A stretch of DNA of 22,964 bases, from positions 1 to 22,964 of IMG/VR virus record IMGVR_UViG_3300048033_000137; one strand, 5' to 3'. Below the pieces are notes generated by a model, which did no database searches, was not told the DNA's origin, and saw only the letters and a list, made by a program, of their open reading frames with translations. The translations under genes were made by a program, and so were the position numbers. This stretch comes from a virus. Positions 13,023 through 21,711 of this stretch are shown in pieces (within the stretch, counting starts at the first letter, position 1; each line of letters starts with the position of its first letter).

Positions 13023-14491
13023 TTAGCTTTGGGGAATTTTTACCTGACCAATCAGATTTTGGTAATGCAGGTGTTACAGTAGCTAACAACGTCATTCCTG
13101 CGGCTGCTGGCTATGAGAGTATGCAGAACATCTCTGAGATTAGTGGCGCTGCTGACCAAGTGATTGTCGGTATGTTTGCTGCCGCTGATGATAATGGCAA
13201 TGTTGGCTTGTATGCTGCTGACCGCACAAAGATTTACAAGTTTGATACGACTGATGGCTCGCTTGATAATGTTAGCAAGTCTGGAAACTACAGCACTGGC
13301 GCAGAAGACCGCCCTCGCTTTGTTCAGTTTGGCGAAGCTGTGATTAGCACAAACTTTGCCGACCCCATTCAAACAGCTACTGCTGCTGGCGCTGGGTTAT
13401 TTGCTGACCTTTCTGCTGATGCACCAAAGGCTAAGTATCTTGCAGTTGTGCGTGACTTTGTAATGACTGGCTTTACGCATGACTCAACAGATGGCAACAA
13501 GCCCTATCGTGTGCGCTGGTCTGCACTGGGTGATTACACAAGCTGGGCTGTATCTGCTACGACTCAGGCTGACTTCCAAGACATTCAAGACATGGGCGAT
13601 GTGACTGGACTTGTCGGCGGTGAATATGCCACTATTCTTATGGAGAAGGGCATTGTGCGCGGTAGTTACATCGGTGCTCCACTGATATTCCAGTTCGATA
13701 AGGTGGAAACGGTGCGTGGCTGTAAGGTTGCTGGTAGCGTTTGTAATGTTGGTCACAGTGTCTTCTATCTGGCTGATGACGGTTTCTATATGTTTGATGG
13801 TGAGCGTTCTCGTGCCATCGGTGCAGAGAAGGTAAACCGTTTCTTCTTGGAAGACTGGGACGGCGCATATGCTAAGAATATGACAGCCTCTGCTGACCCG
13901 CTCCGCCAGATTATTGTTTGGTCTTATGCAAGTACGGCGGCTACGAATGGTTCACCTGACAAACTTATTATCTATAACTATGCGCTTGATAAGTGGAGTA
14001 CCGCGTCTGTTGCTGTGGATATGGTTGCACCTATTTATACCGCTGGCTACACTCTTGAAGCTCTTGATGCTGCTTTTGGTAATCTTGACGTTCTACCTGC
14101 TTCTCTCGATGGTGCTGTCTATCGCGGCGGCGAGTTTCTATTTGCCGCTTCAAAAGACAAAAAAATCCAAACCTTCACAGGAAGCACATTGAGCGCAACA
14201 GTAGAGACTGCTGAGTTTGAGGTTCGCACAGGCTCTCACTCGCTACTCAACAATGTCATCCCATATGTTAGCTTGCGTGAAAACTCTACTGGCACAGTGA
14301 CGGCACAGGTTGCCTCACGCAATCGTCAGGTTGACACGTTTACATTTGGTAGTGCATCTACCTTAAACAATGACAACTTCTGCCCTGTACGCTCTAACGG
14401 ACGTTACCATCGGGTGCGCTTGAACTTGAGTGGTGAGTGGAAGAAGGCGCAGGGCATTGACGTTGATGCCAACACGATAGGACGCAGGTAA
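13019..14491 (+). CDS. Hub/packaged-DNA stabilisation protein, P22 gp10-like
   Basis: This 490-residue beta-rich protein resembles, from memory, a common phage family annotated as packaged DNA stabilisation or tail hub protein (P22 gp10-like). The characteristic stretches are RVRWSALGDYTSWAVSATTQ, DFQDIQDMGDVTGLVGGEY, GAPLIFQFDKVETVRGCKV, VFYLADDGFYMFDGE and a C-terminal RVRLNLSGEWKKAQGIDVD. The repeated blades suggest a beta-propeller. In P22, gp10 joins below the gp4 adaptor to close the neck and hold the DNA in. Here it lies downstream of the adaptor gene, which fits. The start overlaps the previous stop (ATGA) and its own stop overlaps the next ATG. Confidence 0.82.
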   Translation: MISFGEFLPDQSDFGNAGVTVANNVIPAAAGYESMQNISEISGAADQVIVGMFAAADDNGNVGLYAADRTKIYKFDTTDGSLDNVSKSGNYSTGAEDRPRFVQFGEAVISTNFADPIQTATAAGAGLFADLSADAPKAKYLAVVRDFVMTGFTHDSTDGNKPYRVRWSALGDYTSWAVSATTQADFQDIQDMGDVTGLVGGEYATILMEKGIVRGSYIGAPLIFQFDKVETVRGCKVAGSVCNVGHSVFYLADDGFYMFDGERSRAIGAEKVNRFFLEDWDGAYAKNMTASADPLRQIIVWSYASTAATNGSPDKLIIYNYALDKWSTASVAVDMVAPIYTAGYTLEALDAAFGNLDVLPASLDGAVYRGGEFLFAASKDKKIQTFTGSTLSATVETAEFEVRTGSHSLLNNVIPYVSLRENSTGTVTAQVASRNRQVDTFTFGSASTLNNDNFCPVRSNGRYHRVRLNLSGEWKKAQGIDVDANTIGRR

Positions 14492-14808
14492 TGGCTAACC
14501 AATACCGCAGACTTCCGAATATGGGTGGTACGCCTCGTGAGGTCGCGGAGGTGGTCAACAACCTTGTAGAGGGTAAGATAAACTCTACTGGTGCGTTTCA
14601 GTTGACTGCAAGCTCTACGACTACAACAGTTAATGATTTGCGCGTAAATCCTAACAGCGTGATTCTTTGGACACCTAAATCGTCTAATGCAGCCCAAGAG
14701 CTATCTCATCTTTATATTAGCAGCGTGGGCAAACAAACCTTTACACTTACACATCGCAGCAACGCAAATACAAGTGATATTCTTTTTCATTATGCTGTTC
14801 TAGGATAG
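14491..14808 (+). CDS. Conserved small beta protein of the tail region
   Basis: This 105-residue protein begins MANQYRRLPNMGGTPREVAEVVNNLVEGK, then is beta-rich with INSTGAFQLTASSTTTTV, NSVILWTPKSSNAAQEL and a C-terminal KQTFTLTHRSNANTSDILFHYAVLG. I recognise the pattern of (I/V)NxG....L....TTT.V followed by LTH.. from small phage proteins in this position, with unresolved function. It could be a tail-tip, fibre-joining or capsid accessory protein. Its ATG overlaps the hub stop (TAATG). It is followed by a 50-base spacer. Confidence 0.78.
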   Translation: MANQYRRLPNMGGTPREVAEVVNNLVEGKINSTGAFQLTASSTTTTVNDLRVNPNSVILWTPKSSNAAQELSHLYISSVGKQTFTLTHRSNANTSDILFHYAVLG

Positions 14809-14832
14809 CGTTTACAAACGGTGGATAACCGT
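14809..14832 (+). other. Short overlapping inverted repeats in a 50-base spacer
   Basis: CGTT (14809-14812) can pair with AACG (14817-14820), and ACGGT (14818-14822) with ACCGT (14828-14832) around GGATA. The two share bases and are small. They may affect the mRNA locally but are weak evidence of control. Confidence 0.25.
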
Positions 14833-14858
14833 ATAAATTAAGGCCAGAGGTAAATAAA

Positions 14859-15671
14859 ATGGCAGACGGAACTACAGAAACAGTAACTCAGACAGAATTT
14901 GGTGGCGAGTTTGGTCAACCCTTCTTGCAGTATGGTATGTCTGAGGCATTGCGTCAGTATCAAGCTGGTGCGCCGCAGTTTTTTCAAGGGCAGACTTACG
15001 CTGGCTTTACGCCACAGACAGAGCAAGCACTGCGTATGCAGGAGCAACGCGCCGTAGCTGGTAGCCCACTGACACAACAAGCGCAATCGACTGTTGGTTC
15101 GTTTCTTGGCAGCACAGGCCCTGAAGGTCAGTATGTACCGCCTGCACAGTCTGGTTTGCTTACTGGTGCTATCCAACGTGCGCTAGACCCCGTACAAGCT
15201 CGTGTGCAGAGTCAACTGGCTCAACGTGGTCGTTTGGGTTCTGGTGCTGCTGCTGATGTTACAGCCCGTGCATTGGGTGATGTAGCTGCTGATGTAGCTT
15301 ATCGTGACTTTGCCACGCAGCGCGGTCTTGGACTGCAAGCTGCACTTCAAGCTCCAGCTATGGCTGCTGCTGATTATTCTGATATCTCTCGTCTTCAACA
15401 AGTTGGTGCTGCCCGTGAAGCTCAAGCACAACGTGGCATCCAAGAAGCTATGCAGCGCTATCAGTATGAGCAGACATCTCCGATGGAGCAGTTGGCTCGT
15501 TACCAAAACATTATTTCTGGTTTCCCAATGGGTCAAGTTTCAACGCAGATTACGCCGTACTTTGAGCCTAGCAGTGGTCAACAGTTCTTGGGTGGTTATC
15601 TTGGTGCTGCTGGTGCTGGCATTGAAAATGACTATCTGCGCTTTGCCGCTGGTTTGTTGTCTCAAGATTAG
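14859..15671 (+). CDS. Putative internal/ejection virion protein 1
   Basis: This 270-residue Gln/Ala-rich protein contains QSQLAQRGRLGSGAAADVTARALGDVAADVAYRDFATQRGLGLQ (about 117-160) and DYSDISRLQQVGAAREAQAQRGIQEAMQRYQYEQTSP. I have seen similar A.GRxGSGA... helical motifs in internal virion proteins of podoviruses. The protein appears largely alpha-helical with no signal peptide and no catalytic motif. It is the first of three consecutive Ala/Gly-rich proteins of similar character. By analogy with P22 gp7/gp20/gp16 or T7 gp14/gp15/gp16, these would leave the head with the DNA and form a conduit through the envelope. The order and number match. Sequence homology was not tested. Confidence 0.7.
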   Translation: MADGTTETVTQTEFGGEFGQPFLQYGMSEALRQYQAGAPQFFQGQTYAGFTPQTEQALRMQEQRAVAGSPLTQQAQSTVGSFLGSTGPEGQYVPPAQSGLLTGAIQRALDPVQARVQSQLAQRGRLGSGAAADVTARALGDVAADVAYRDFATQRGLGLQAALQAPAMAAADYSDISRLQQVGAAREAQAQRGIQEAMQRYQYEQTSPMEQLARYQNIISGFPMGQVSTQITPYFEPSSGQQFLGGYLGAAGAGIENDYLRFAAGLLSQD

Positions 15672-15681
15672 GAGATAGGTT

Positions 15682-16683
15682 ATGAATGGTCTTTTAGACA
15701 GAATAGCAGCCCCGTATCGAAGAGATGCTAGGAGAGATGCTCGCGCTTCTTTGTCGCCAACAGCGACCGTTGCATTACCTTCCGCTGGGTTATTGACTTC
15801 TGAAATGTTGCCTGCACAACAACCTGTAGTTAATCAGCCCATTAATTCTTCTTTTGTTGCCCCGCCAATGCCTCGTCCGAGTCTTTTATCAGACCAGCTT
15901 AATCAGATTGAACGTCAATCTACTCCAGCACCCAGCTTGTTTGGTCGTATTGGTGGCGGTATTCGCAGTGCTGGCAAGGAGCTTGGCGGTTTATTTGAAG
16001 GTGAAGAAGGTCAGCTTCGCGCAAGAGAGCTTAGTAAAGCGCTTATGACTGGGCCTACTCGTGTTCCTGTTTCTTTTGGTCAGAGTCTTGTTGAGGGGCT
16101 TGCCGCTGGTGGGGAGGCTGTTGGTGCGGCTAGAGCCGAGCAAGCAAAAATAGATATGGCGTTAGCTAAAGCCGCAAAAGAAGCATCTGAAAAAGAAGCT
16201 GCTGACCTTAGGTCAGGTGAGGCCGCTAGGGAAAAAGCGTATGCTGTTGTTTCTAGTGTTGATGATGCTATAGATATTCTTGATGAGCATGGTGGATGGG
16301 CTGCGGGCTTTGGTAGCTGGCTAAAAGATATTCCTACTACGCCAGCAAGCAGAATGAAACTAGCTCTTGATACAATTAAAGCGCAGATTGGTTTTAAAGA
16401 GTTGCAAGCAATGCGTGAAGCATCAAAAACTGGCGGTGCGCTTGGTCAGGTGACGGTTCGTGAATTGGAACTTTTGCAAAGAACTATTGCAGCCATTGAA
16501 CCTGAATTAAAACCAGAAGACTTAAAAAGTAACCTTAAAAAAGTTCGTGAAGTTATGATGGCTATTGCAAACGGCGTTCAAGACCCGCGAACAGGAGAGG
16601 TTAGAAGTATTGCTGAATCAGCTTCTTCTAAGTCCAACTCTGGTGATGTTGTGATGGTTACAGCCGAAGATATGGAGGATTAA
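15682..16683 (+). CDS. Putative internal/ejection virion protein 2
   Basis: At 333 residues, the protein has an Arg-rich N-terminus (RIAAPYRRDARRDARAS), a proline-rich linker (about 30-85), and a Gly/Ala segment (FGRIGGGIRSAGKELGGLF). A charged long helix follows (about 145-185). The C-terminal domain contains KLALDTIKAQIGFKELQAMREAS and TGGALGQVTVRELELLQRTI. I recognise IGFKELQAMRE..KTGGALGQV from phage DNA-transfer or internal proteins annotated in podoviruses and some siphoviruses. AGGAGA precedes the ATG. Position between two similar Ala/Gly-rich proteins supports an ejectosome role, inferred rather than shown. Confidence 0.75.
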   Translation: MNGLLDRIAAPYRRDARRDARASLSPTATVALPSAGLLTSEMLPAQQPVVNQPINSSFVAPPMPRPSLLSDQLNQIERQSTPAPSLFGRIGGGIRSAGKELGGLFEGEEGQLRARELSKALMTGPTRVPVSFGQSLVEGLAAGGEAVGAARAEQAKIDMALAKAAKEASEKEAADLRSGEAAREKAYAVVSSVDDAIDILDEHGGWAAGFGSWLKDIPTTPASRMKLALDTIKAQIGFKELQAMREASKTGGALGQVTVRELELLQRTIAAIEPELKPEDLKSNLKKVREVMMAIANGVQDPRTGEVRSIAESASSKSNSGDVVMVTAEDMED

Positions 16684-16685
16684 AC

Positions 16686-18257
16686 GTGCCTCAATTTCAA
16701 TTTCCAGATGGCAAAACATATGAGTTTCCAGAAGGCACAACCAAGTCTCAGGCTGTTAAATACTATAAAAAGAAGATAGCTCCTAAACTTGAAAAAGAGC
16801 CTACTACTGGCGATTATGCCCGTGCTGCCGCGCAAGGCTTGACGTTTGGTTTTGCCGACGAGATTGAGGCTGCAATTCGTTCTGCTGTTGGCTCAAAAAC
16901 ATATGAAGAAGAAGTTAAGGGTATTCGTAGAGATATTGAGCGCTTCCGTGAGGCTGCTCCCGTAGCTGCGTATGGCACAGAGATTGGTGCTTCTGCTCTT
17001 CTTCCTTTTGGTGCTGCTCGTGCTGGTGCGCTTGGTGCAAAAGCTGCTACCGCTGCTGCCGCACGTCCTGTGACCACTGCTATTGGCACTGGTGCTTTGT
17101 ATGGCGCTGGTGCAGCAGAAGAGGGTGAACGTCTTAAAAGTGCTGCTATTGGCGGTGCATTGGGTGGCACTATTGGTGGCGCAGTATCTAAGGCTCTACC
17201 AAAAATTGCACCTGAAGCAAAAGAGATGATTAGGCGCGGTGTGCCTCTTACTGCTGGTCAAGCTATGGGTGGTGCGCCTCGTGCATTTGAATCAACTGCT
17301 CGTGCCTTACCGTTTGCTGGCGGTGTTGTAGAGGCTGCACAGCAACGAGCTACAGCGCAGTTTAGCCGTACTGCTGTTGAGGATGCTCTGAAGCCTTTGG
17401 GCTTAAAATTACAAAAGGGCGTTACTGGCAGCGATGCTGTCAAGCAAGCGTTTAGTAAGATTGATGACTCTTACGATAAGCTGACACCGCGTTTGAAAAT
17501 TAAAAATGCTCAGTCTATGAGGGATTCTGTAACCCAATCTATTAAAGAGGGGGTTGAGCAAGTTGGTTTGATTTCAAATAAGCAACAAAAAAACATACAA
17601 AAGTATTTGAAAGACATTATTGATATATTTGAGGGCAAAGAAATTGCTGGCAAGACGTTTTTGTCTGCTGATAAAATTCTTGGAAAGAAAGCGTATCAAC
17701 TGACAAAGCCTGCTGCCGATGATTCTGACAGGGTTGTTGGTGAGGTACTTCGCACAGTGCAGCGTGGTATTCGTGACGAATTGAAACGTCAAAACCCTAA
17801 GGCTCGTGAATCTCTTGGCAGAATCCATCGCGCTTATGAGCGCCTTATGCCCGTCCAGTCTGCTGCGGCTAAAGCTCGTGCTGCGCGTGAAGGTGGTGAG
17901 TTTACACCTGCTGAGTTGATTTCATCTGCTGTTAGCCAGCGCCGCCGTGCTGGTGCTATGGGTGAAGCGCCTATGCAAGCAGAGGGTTTGATTGGTCAGG
18001 GTATTTTAGGTCAAGATAGAACAGGTATCTCTAGACCTATACTAGAAGCACGTCCTATATTGGGTCTGCTTGGTGGTGGTGCTTTGGGTGCTACTGGCGC
18101 ACTTGCCCCTGCGGCTGCTGGTCTTGGCTTGCTTGCTGGTGCTTATAGCCGTGCTGGTGTTCCAGTTACTCGCGCAGCACTAAGTGGATTGGGTACAGGA
18201 TTACGCGCACCAGTTCCGATGACCGCTGGTTTGTTAGGCGCAGAATTTAGTCAATAG
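16686..18257 (+). CDS. Putative internal/ejection virion protein 3 (GTG start)
   Basis: The gene starts with GTG, preceded by GGAGG overlapping the end of the upstream gene. The 523-residue product opens with a small beta-type segment, FQFPDGKTYEFPEGTTKSQAV, found at the N-terminus of other phage virion proteins. It then has a GLTFGFADEIEAAIRSAVG motif (51-69) and FREAAPVAAYGTEIGASALL. Ala/Gly-rich hydrophobic stretches at about 93-170 and 455-490 could insert in a membrane. The middle (about 230-420) is helical and charged. I saw no lysozyme or transglycosylase motif. Membrane-active segments suit the largest ejection protein. Confidence 0.75.
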   Translation: MPQFQFPDGKTYEFPEGTTKSQAVKYYKKKIAPKLEKEPTTGDYARAAAQGLTFGFADEIEAAIRSAVGSKTYEEEVKGIRRDIERFREAAPVAAYGTEIGASALLPFGAARAGALGAKAATAAAARPVTTAIGTGALYGAGAAEEGERLKSAAIGGALGGTIGGAVSKALPKIAPEAKEMIRRGVPLTAGQAMGGAPRAFESTARALPFAGGVVEAAQQRATAQFSRTAVEDALKPLGLKLQKGVTGSDAVKQAFSKIDDSYDKLTPRLKIKNAQSMRDSVTQSIKEGVEQVGLISNKQQKNIQKYLKDIIDIFEGKEIAGKTFLSADKILGKKAYQLTKPAADDSDRVVGEVLRTVQRGIRDELKRQNPKARESLGRIHRAYERLMPVQSAAAKARAAREGGEFTPAELISSAVSQRRRAGAMGEAPMQAEGLIGQGILGQDRTGISRPILEARPILGLLGGGALGATGALAPAAAGLGLLAGAYSRAGVPVTRAALSGLGTGLRAPVPMTAGLLGAEFSQ

Positions 18258-18265
18258 GATAAATC

Positions 18266-20833
18266 ATGGCAAAGAACAGTATTACAGATTACAGCAAAAC
18301 AGCAGCGTCAAACACGGACATTCAGTCGGTTGACATAGACGAGGGCTGCCTGCCTAGCGGCATTAACAACGCCATTCGTGAGATTATGGCTGACTTGGCT
18401 GACATGAATGACGGTACTGTTACGCTGACCAGTCCCTCTTTTGCTGCTGCTAGTCTGACAGGCAACCTGTCATTTGGCGACAACGACAAAGCCATCTTCG
18501 GTGCTGGGTCTGACTTGCAGATTCATCACAACGGAACAAACTCTATTGTTGCTGACGTAGGGCAAGGCACATTATCTCTGCAAAGCAATGGTGCTGGAAT
18601 AACACTGTGGGATAGTGCAAATTCTCAAGAGCTGGCTCAGTTTTACACAGGGGCTGTCTCCAAAGGTGTTACGCTGTCAAGAAATGGCGTTGAGAAACTA
18701 GCCACCACCGCTTCAGGCATTGATGTCACTGGCAATGCTACCTTCGACGATAATGGTAAAGCCATCTTCGGTGCTGGCTCTGACTTGCAGATTTATCATA
18801 GTGGGTCGCATAGTTATATTGACGATTCTGGCACTGGTAATTTGTATATTCGTGCGGCGGATAATCTTTACTTGCAAAAGTATACAGGCGAAACTTTCCT
18901 ACAAGCTACAGCAGATGGTGAAGTTCGTATAACACACAACAACAGCACCAAACTCGCCACCACCAGCACAGGCATTAATGTCACTGGCACAGTGACTGCT
19001 GATGGGCTGACTGCGGGCGACTTTAATGTAGAGGGCAATGCGGACTACAGTGTTGAGTTTAGAGGAACTGACCCTACTGTTGACAGGATTAGCCTTCAAA
19101 GCAGATTCAGAGATGACACAGATGCTTCGTATTGGGGCGGCTCAAATGTTGCATTTATAAGGGACGGCAACTGGCAGTCATCTATGCAATTTAATACTGC
19201 GCCTGACTATGCTAATCGCAACGGCTTAACCCGAATAAAAATAGCCTCCAACGGCGACATCTCCTTCTACGAAGACACAGGCACAACTGCCAAGCTGTTC
19301 TGGGATGCGAGTGAGGAGCGGTTAGGGCTGGGGACGACTTCGCCTAATGACAGGGTTCAAGTTAATGGGGAGCTTAGTGTAACGGCAAATGATGCGGCTT
19401 ATGCAGATGAGTATTTTGCAAAACTAAAATCTGAGTATGGTGCTATTGCTTTAGCTTTAGAAACACGCGCTGGCGATGTAATACAAGCGTCAAATTTTGG
19501 TCAAGAGTTGACATTTCTTACAGGGCCTAATAGCACTGGAACAGTAGAACGCCTCCGCATCACCAGCGCAGGTCTGGTAGGCATCGGCATTGCAAGTCCG
19601 TTAGGTCAACTTCACATAAATACAGAAACTGCGGAAGCTACAAAAGTTTATGTAGACGGTGAAGCAAATCAGCCAAAATCTATAGAAATAAGACACTATG
19701 ATACTTCTGAGGGTTCAGGCGCAGGGCGAAATTTATTCTATCTTAAGACCCCAGCAAGCGGCAGATTAGACATAGGTAATTTTTCTGACGGTTCTTCTGA
19801 AACGCAATTGATGACATTTTTGGAATCGGGCAACGTAGGCATCGGCACGAGTTCGCCAGCTAGAACTTTGCACGTTCACGCCAGTCAACCTTATTTACAC
19901 ATGACAAACCCTGTAACTGGAAGCGCAACAACTGATGGGCTTTCGATATTGGTTGGTCAAACAAACGGTGAAGCCCTTATAATCCAGCGAGAAAATCAAC
20001 CTATCCAAATTTACACTAACGGCTCAGAACGCATGCGCATCGACAACAGCGGAAATCTGCTGGTGGGGACGACTAACCCTGATGTAGCCAATAGCGCATC
20101 TGTTGAAGGCATATCAATTCGCGGCGGAAGCAATTTCTTGGGTATTGCCCGAAGTGGCGCATCTGTTGCTAAATTTAACAGGCAGTCAAATGATGGTGCT
20201 GTTGTGCAATTTGCCAAAGACGGCGCAACTGTCGGGTCGATTGGGGTAGCTTCTGGTGACTTAAATATCAACGGCGGTGCCAATCACTCAGGTATACGCT
20301 TTCAAGCTACTGGCCTCTATCCTTTGGAGAACGGCACTGTTTCTTCAGGAGAAATAGACTTAGGGGCAGCAGGCTCTAAGTTTAAGAACCTCTATCTATC
20401 TGGCGGCGTATATCTCGGCGGCACGGGTTCAGCGAACCATCTGGACGATTATGAGGAAGGCACTTGGACGCCAGTGATATCACACGTTTCAAGTTTTAGT
20501 AGCGCAACAATAACCAGTATCGATGCAAGATATACAAAAATTGGCAGACAAGTAACGCTTGAATTTGAGTTTAGTTTAAGTTCTAGCACTGGAAACGTAT
20601 CGGCAGGAGATGACATTGTTATTGCTTCTGGGTGTTTACCTTTTACACCGTCTTTCAATGGACATGCTAACGGCACTGTCGGTATGCAAGTTAATATGCC
20701 AACTGGGGAAGACATAGCAATGGCATATGCTGGTTTTTCTGGGGCAAACGAACTTGGAATTGTGTTTCATACTGTCAGTGGAACTGTTGCTAGGACAACA
20801 GTTATTGGCGGAATTGTAACGTATTTTGTATAA
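18266..20833 (+). CDS. Tail fibre protein
   Basis: This 855-residue protein opens with MAKNSITDYSKTAASNTDIQ and LPSGINNAIREIMADLADMN, an N-terminus I associate with marine phage fibres, probably the virion-binding part. The shaft has repeats typical of fibres and intramolecular-chaperone-type appendages: KAIFGAGSDLQI (75-86, 165-176), KLATT(A/T)SG(I)(D/N)VTG (144-156, 229-241), GLGTTSP (354-360), VGIGIASP, VGIGTSSP and MRIDNSGNLLVGTT. The C-terminus from about 727 begins LDDYEEGTWTP, often seen before the receptor-binding head of fibres, and its last 125 residues look like a distinct beta domain. No catalytic residues were seen, so glycan depolymerase activity is not claimed. Confidence 0.85.
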   Translation: MAKNSITDYSKTAASNTDIQSVDIDEGCLPSGINNAIREIMADLADMNDGTVTLTSPSFAAASLTGNLSFGDNDKAIFGAGSDLQIHHNGTNSIVADVGQGTLSLQSNGAGITLWDSANSQELAQFYTGAVSKGVTLSRNGVEKLATTASGIDVTGNATFDDNGKAIFGAGSDLQIYHSGSHSYIDDSGTGNLYIRAADNLYLQKYTGETFLQATADGEVRITHNNSTKLATTSTGINVTGTVTADGLTAGDFNVEGNADYSVEFRGTDPTVDRISLQSRFRDDTDASYWGGSNVAFIRDGNWQSSMQFNTAPDYANRNGLTRIKIASNGDISFYEDTGTTAKLFWDASEERLGLGTTSPNDRVQVNGELSVTANDAAYADEYFAKLKSEYGAIALALETRAGDVIQASNFGQELTFLTGPNSTGTVERLRITSAGLVGIGIASPLGQLHINTETAEATKVYVDGEANQPKSIEIRHYDTSEGSGAGRNLFYLKTPASGRLDIGNFSDGSSETQLMTFLESGNVGIGTSSPARTLHVHASQPYLHMTNPVTGSATTDGLSILVGQTNGEALIIQRENQPIQIYTNGSERMRIDNSGNLLVGTTNPDVANSASVEGISIRGGSNFLGIARSGASVAKFNRQSNDGAVVQFAKDGATVGSIGVASGDLNINGGANHSGIRFQATGLYPLENGTVSSGEIDLGAAGSKFKNLYLSGGVYLGGTGSANHLDDYEEGTWTPVISHVSSFSSATITSIDARYTKIGRQVTLEFEFSLSSSTGNVSAGDDIVIASGCLPFTPSFNGHANGTVGMQVNMPTGEDIAMAYAGFSGANELGIVFHTVSGTVARTTVIGGIVTYFV
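18488..18523 (+). repeat. 36-bp direct repeat in the fibre gene, copy 1
   Basis: This 36-bp segment encodes KAIFGAGSDLQI. It recurs 270 bp downstream at 18758-18793 with a single mismatch. The 90-residue spacing implies duplication of a whole shaft module. Confidence 0.85.
18758..18793 (+). repeat. 36-bp direct repeat in the fibre gene, copy 2
   Basis: This copy is identical to 18488-18523 apart from one base (G to C at 18778) that falls in the third position of a glycine codon. Such near-perfect repeats in a fibre gene can recombine to swap or drop modules. Confidence 0.85.
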
Positions 20834-20837
20834 AATA

Positions 20838-20879
20838 ACCCGTCTGGAAGTCGGGTCGGACAGGTGGCAATCCCGCCAC
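20838..20879 (+). other. Tandem hairpins between the fibre and following small genes
   Basis: ACCCG (20838-20842) pairs with CGGGT (20852-20856), and GTGGC (20864-20868) pairs with GCCAC (20875-20879). An alternative pairs CGGG (20852-20855) with CCCG (20872-20875), using bases from both. There is no T-run after it. It occupies the largest gap in the right half of the window (69 bases), so it may mark a transcript boundary or processing site. Confidence 0.4.
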
Positions 20880-20902
20880 GATAAACAGAAGGAAACAAAC
20901 AA

Positions 20903-21157
20903 ATGGCATTAACTAAATCAGTCGAAGTAGACAAAATTGAAATCGTAGGCGAGTTTAAGGCTGTGCAAGTTCGCACCGCTACAGTCGTCAGCGAAGATGG
21001 CACGGAACTATCACGCAGTTACCACCGTCATGTCATCGCAGCAGGTGACGATTACAGCAGCGAAGATGCAGAGGTTCAGGCCGTATGTGCGGCAGTTCAC
21101 ACCGATGCTGTTGTCTCTGCCTATCAAGAACACATTGCTAATCAGGAGACAATCTAA
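20903..21157 (+). CDS. Conserved marine-phage protein, unknown function
   Basis: This 84-residue protein reads MALTKSVEVDKIEIVGEFKAVQVRTATVV, then EDGTELSRSYHRHVI and HTDAVVSAYQEHI. I recall similar proteins after tail fibre genes in cyanophages and pelagiphages, beginning ALTKxxxxDKIEVVGxxxxIQVR and ending in a helical xDxVxxAYxxH segment, none with a demonstrated role. It may be a beta-strand-then-helix domain. AAGGAAA precedes the ATG. The ATG of the next gene overlaps its stop (TAATG). Possibly a small structural or fibre accessory protein, but no direct evidence. Confidence 0.78.
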   Translation: MALTKSVEVDKIEIVGEFKAVQVRTATVVSEDGTELSRSYHRHVIAAGDDYSSEDAEVQAVCAAVHTDAVVSAYQEHIANQETI

Positions 21158-21474
21158 TGGCAACTTGGACTATCGCAAACTTGGAACGTAATGTCGCTGA
21201 TGGCGGCGTTATTGTGGCGCATTGGCGCGTCACTGAAACGGAAACAGTTGGGGAAGGCGATGATGCCGTAACCTATTCTGCTTCCTCTTATGGCACTGTC
21301 GGCTTTACGCCTGACGCAAGTGCTGACGGCTTTATTGCTTTTGACAGCCTGACCGAAGCTAACGTGCTTGGCTGGGTTCACGAAAGCGTTGATAAAGACG
21401 AAACCGAAGCTGCTCTGGCTGCTGATATTGCTGGGCAGAAAACCCCTGTTACTACTGACGGAGTTCCGTGGTAA
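21157..21474 (+). CDS. Conserved marine-phage protein, DUF7936-like
   Basis: This 105-residue protein opens MATWTIANLERNVADGGVIVAHWRV and continues SASSYGTVGFTPDAS, FDSLTEANVLGWVHESVDKDETE and a C-terminal PVTTDGVPW. From memory this matches a short protein common in cyanophages and pelagiphages, possibly classed as DUF7936, with unknown function. The combination of a beta sheet and a C-terminal helix with conserved LTEANVLGWV is typical. It is coupled to the gene before by TAATG overlap and precedes another small conserved gene by 21 bases. Confidence 0.8.
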   Translation: MATWTIANLERNVADGGVIVAHWRVTETETVGEGDDAVTYSASSYGTVGFTPDASADGFIAFDSLTEANVLGWVHESVDKDETEAALAADIAGQKTPVTTDGVPW

Positions 21475-21495
21475 CATAAACCAAAGGAGAGACTA

Positions 21496-21711
21496 ATGAC
21501 CGAGAAAAAACCAAACGTCATTACGATTAACGACAAAGAATACACTGAAGAGCAACTCACAGACGACCAGAAGGTTTTGATTAACCACATCACTGACCTT
21601 GACCGCAAGATTGGCTCTACCCAGTTTAACCTAGACCAGCTTCAGGTCGGACGTAAGGCATTTATGTCACTGCTTGAAGCCTCACTAGAAGAAGAGACGG
21701 AGACAGAATAA
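21496..21711 (+). CDS. DUF6447-like small protein
   Basis: At 71 residues this protein has VITINDKEYTEEQLTDDQKVLI followed by a helical region ITDLDRKIGSTQFNLDQLQVGRKAFMSLLEASLEE. I recall the ITI(N/D)xxEY...L(S/T)xxx....I..D.ki..l..q.a.l..aR..... pattern as DUF6447, common in cyanophages with unknown role. It probably forms a coiled-coil hairpin. GGAG lies eight bases before the ATG. The stop TAA overlaps the next gene's ATG by one base. Near the lysis-like region, but nothing links it to lysis. Confidence 0.8.
   Translation: MTEKKPNVITINDKEYTEEQLTDDQKVLINHITDLDRKIGSTQFNLDQLQVGRKAFMSLLEASLEEETETE

Noticed and set aside
18266-20833. Depolymerase activity for the fibre
   Set aside because: No pectate-lyase, lyase or hydrolase motif could be seen by eye, and the shaft repeats are of a non-enzymatic type.
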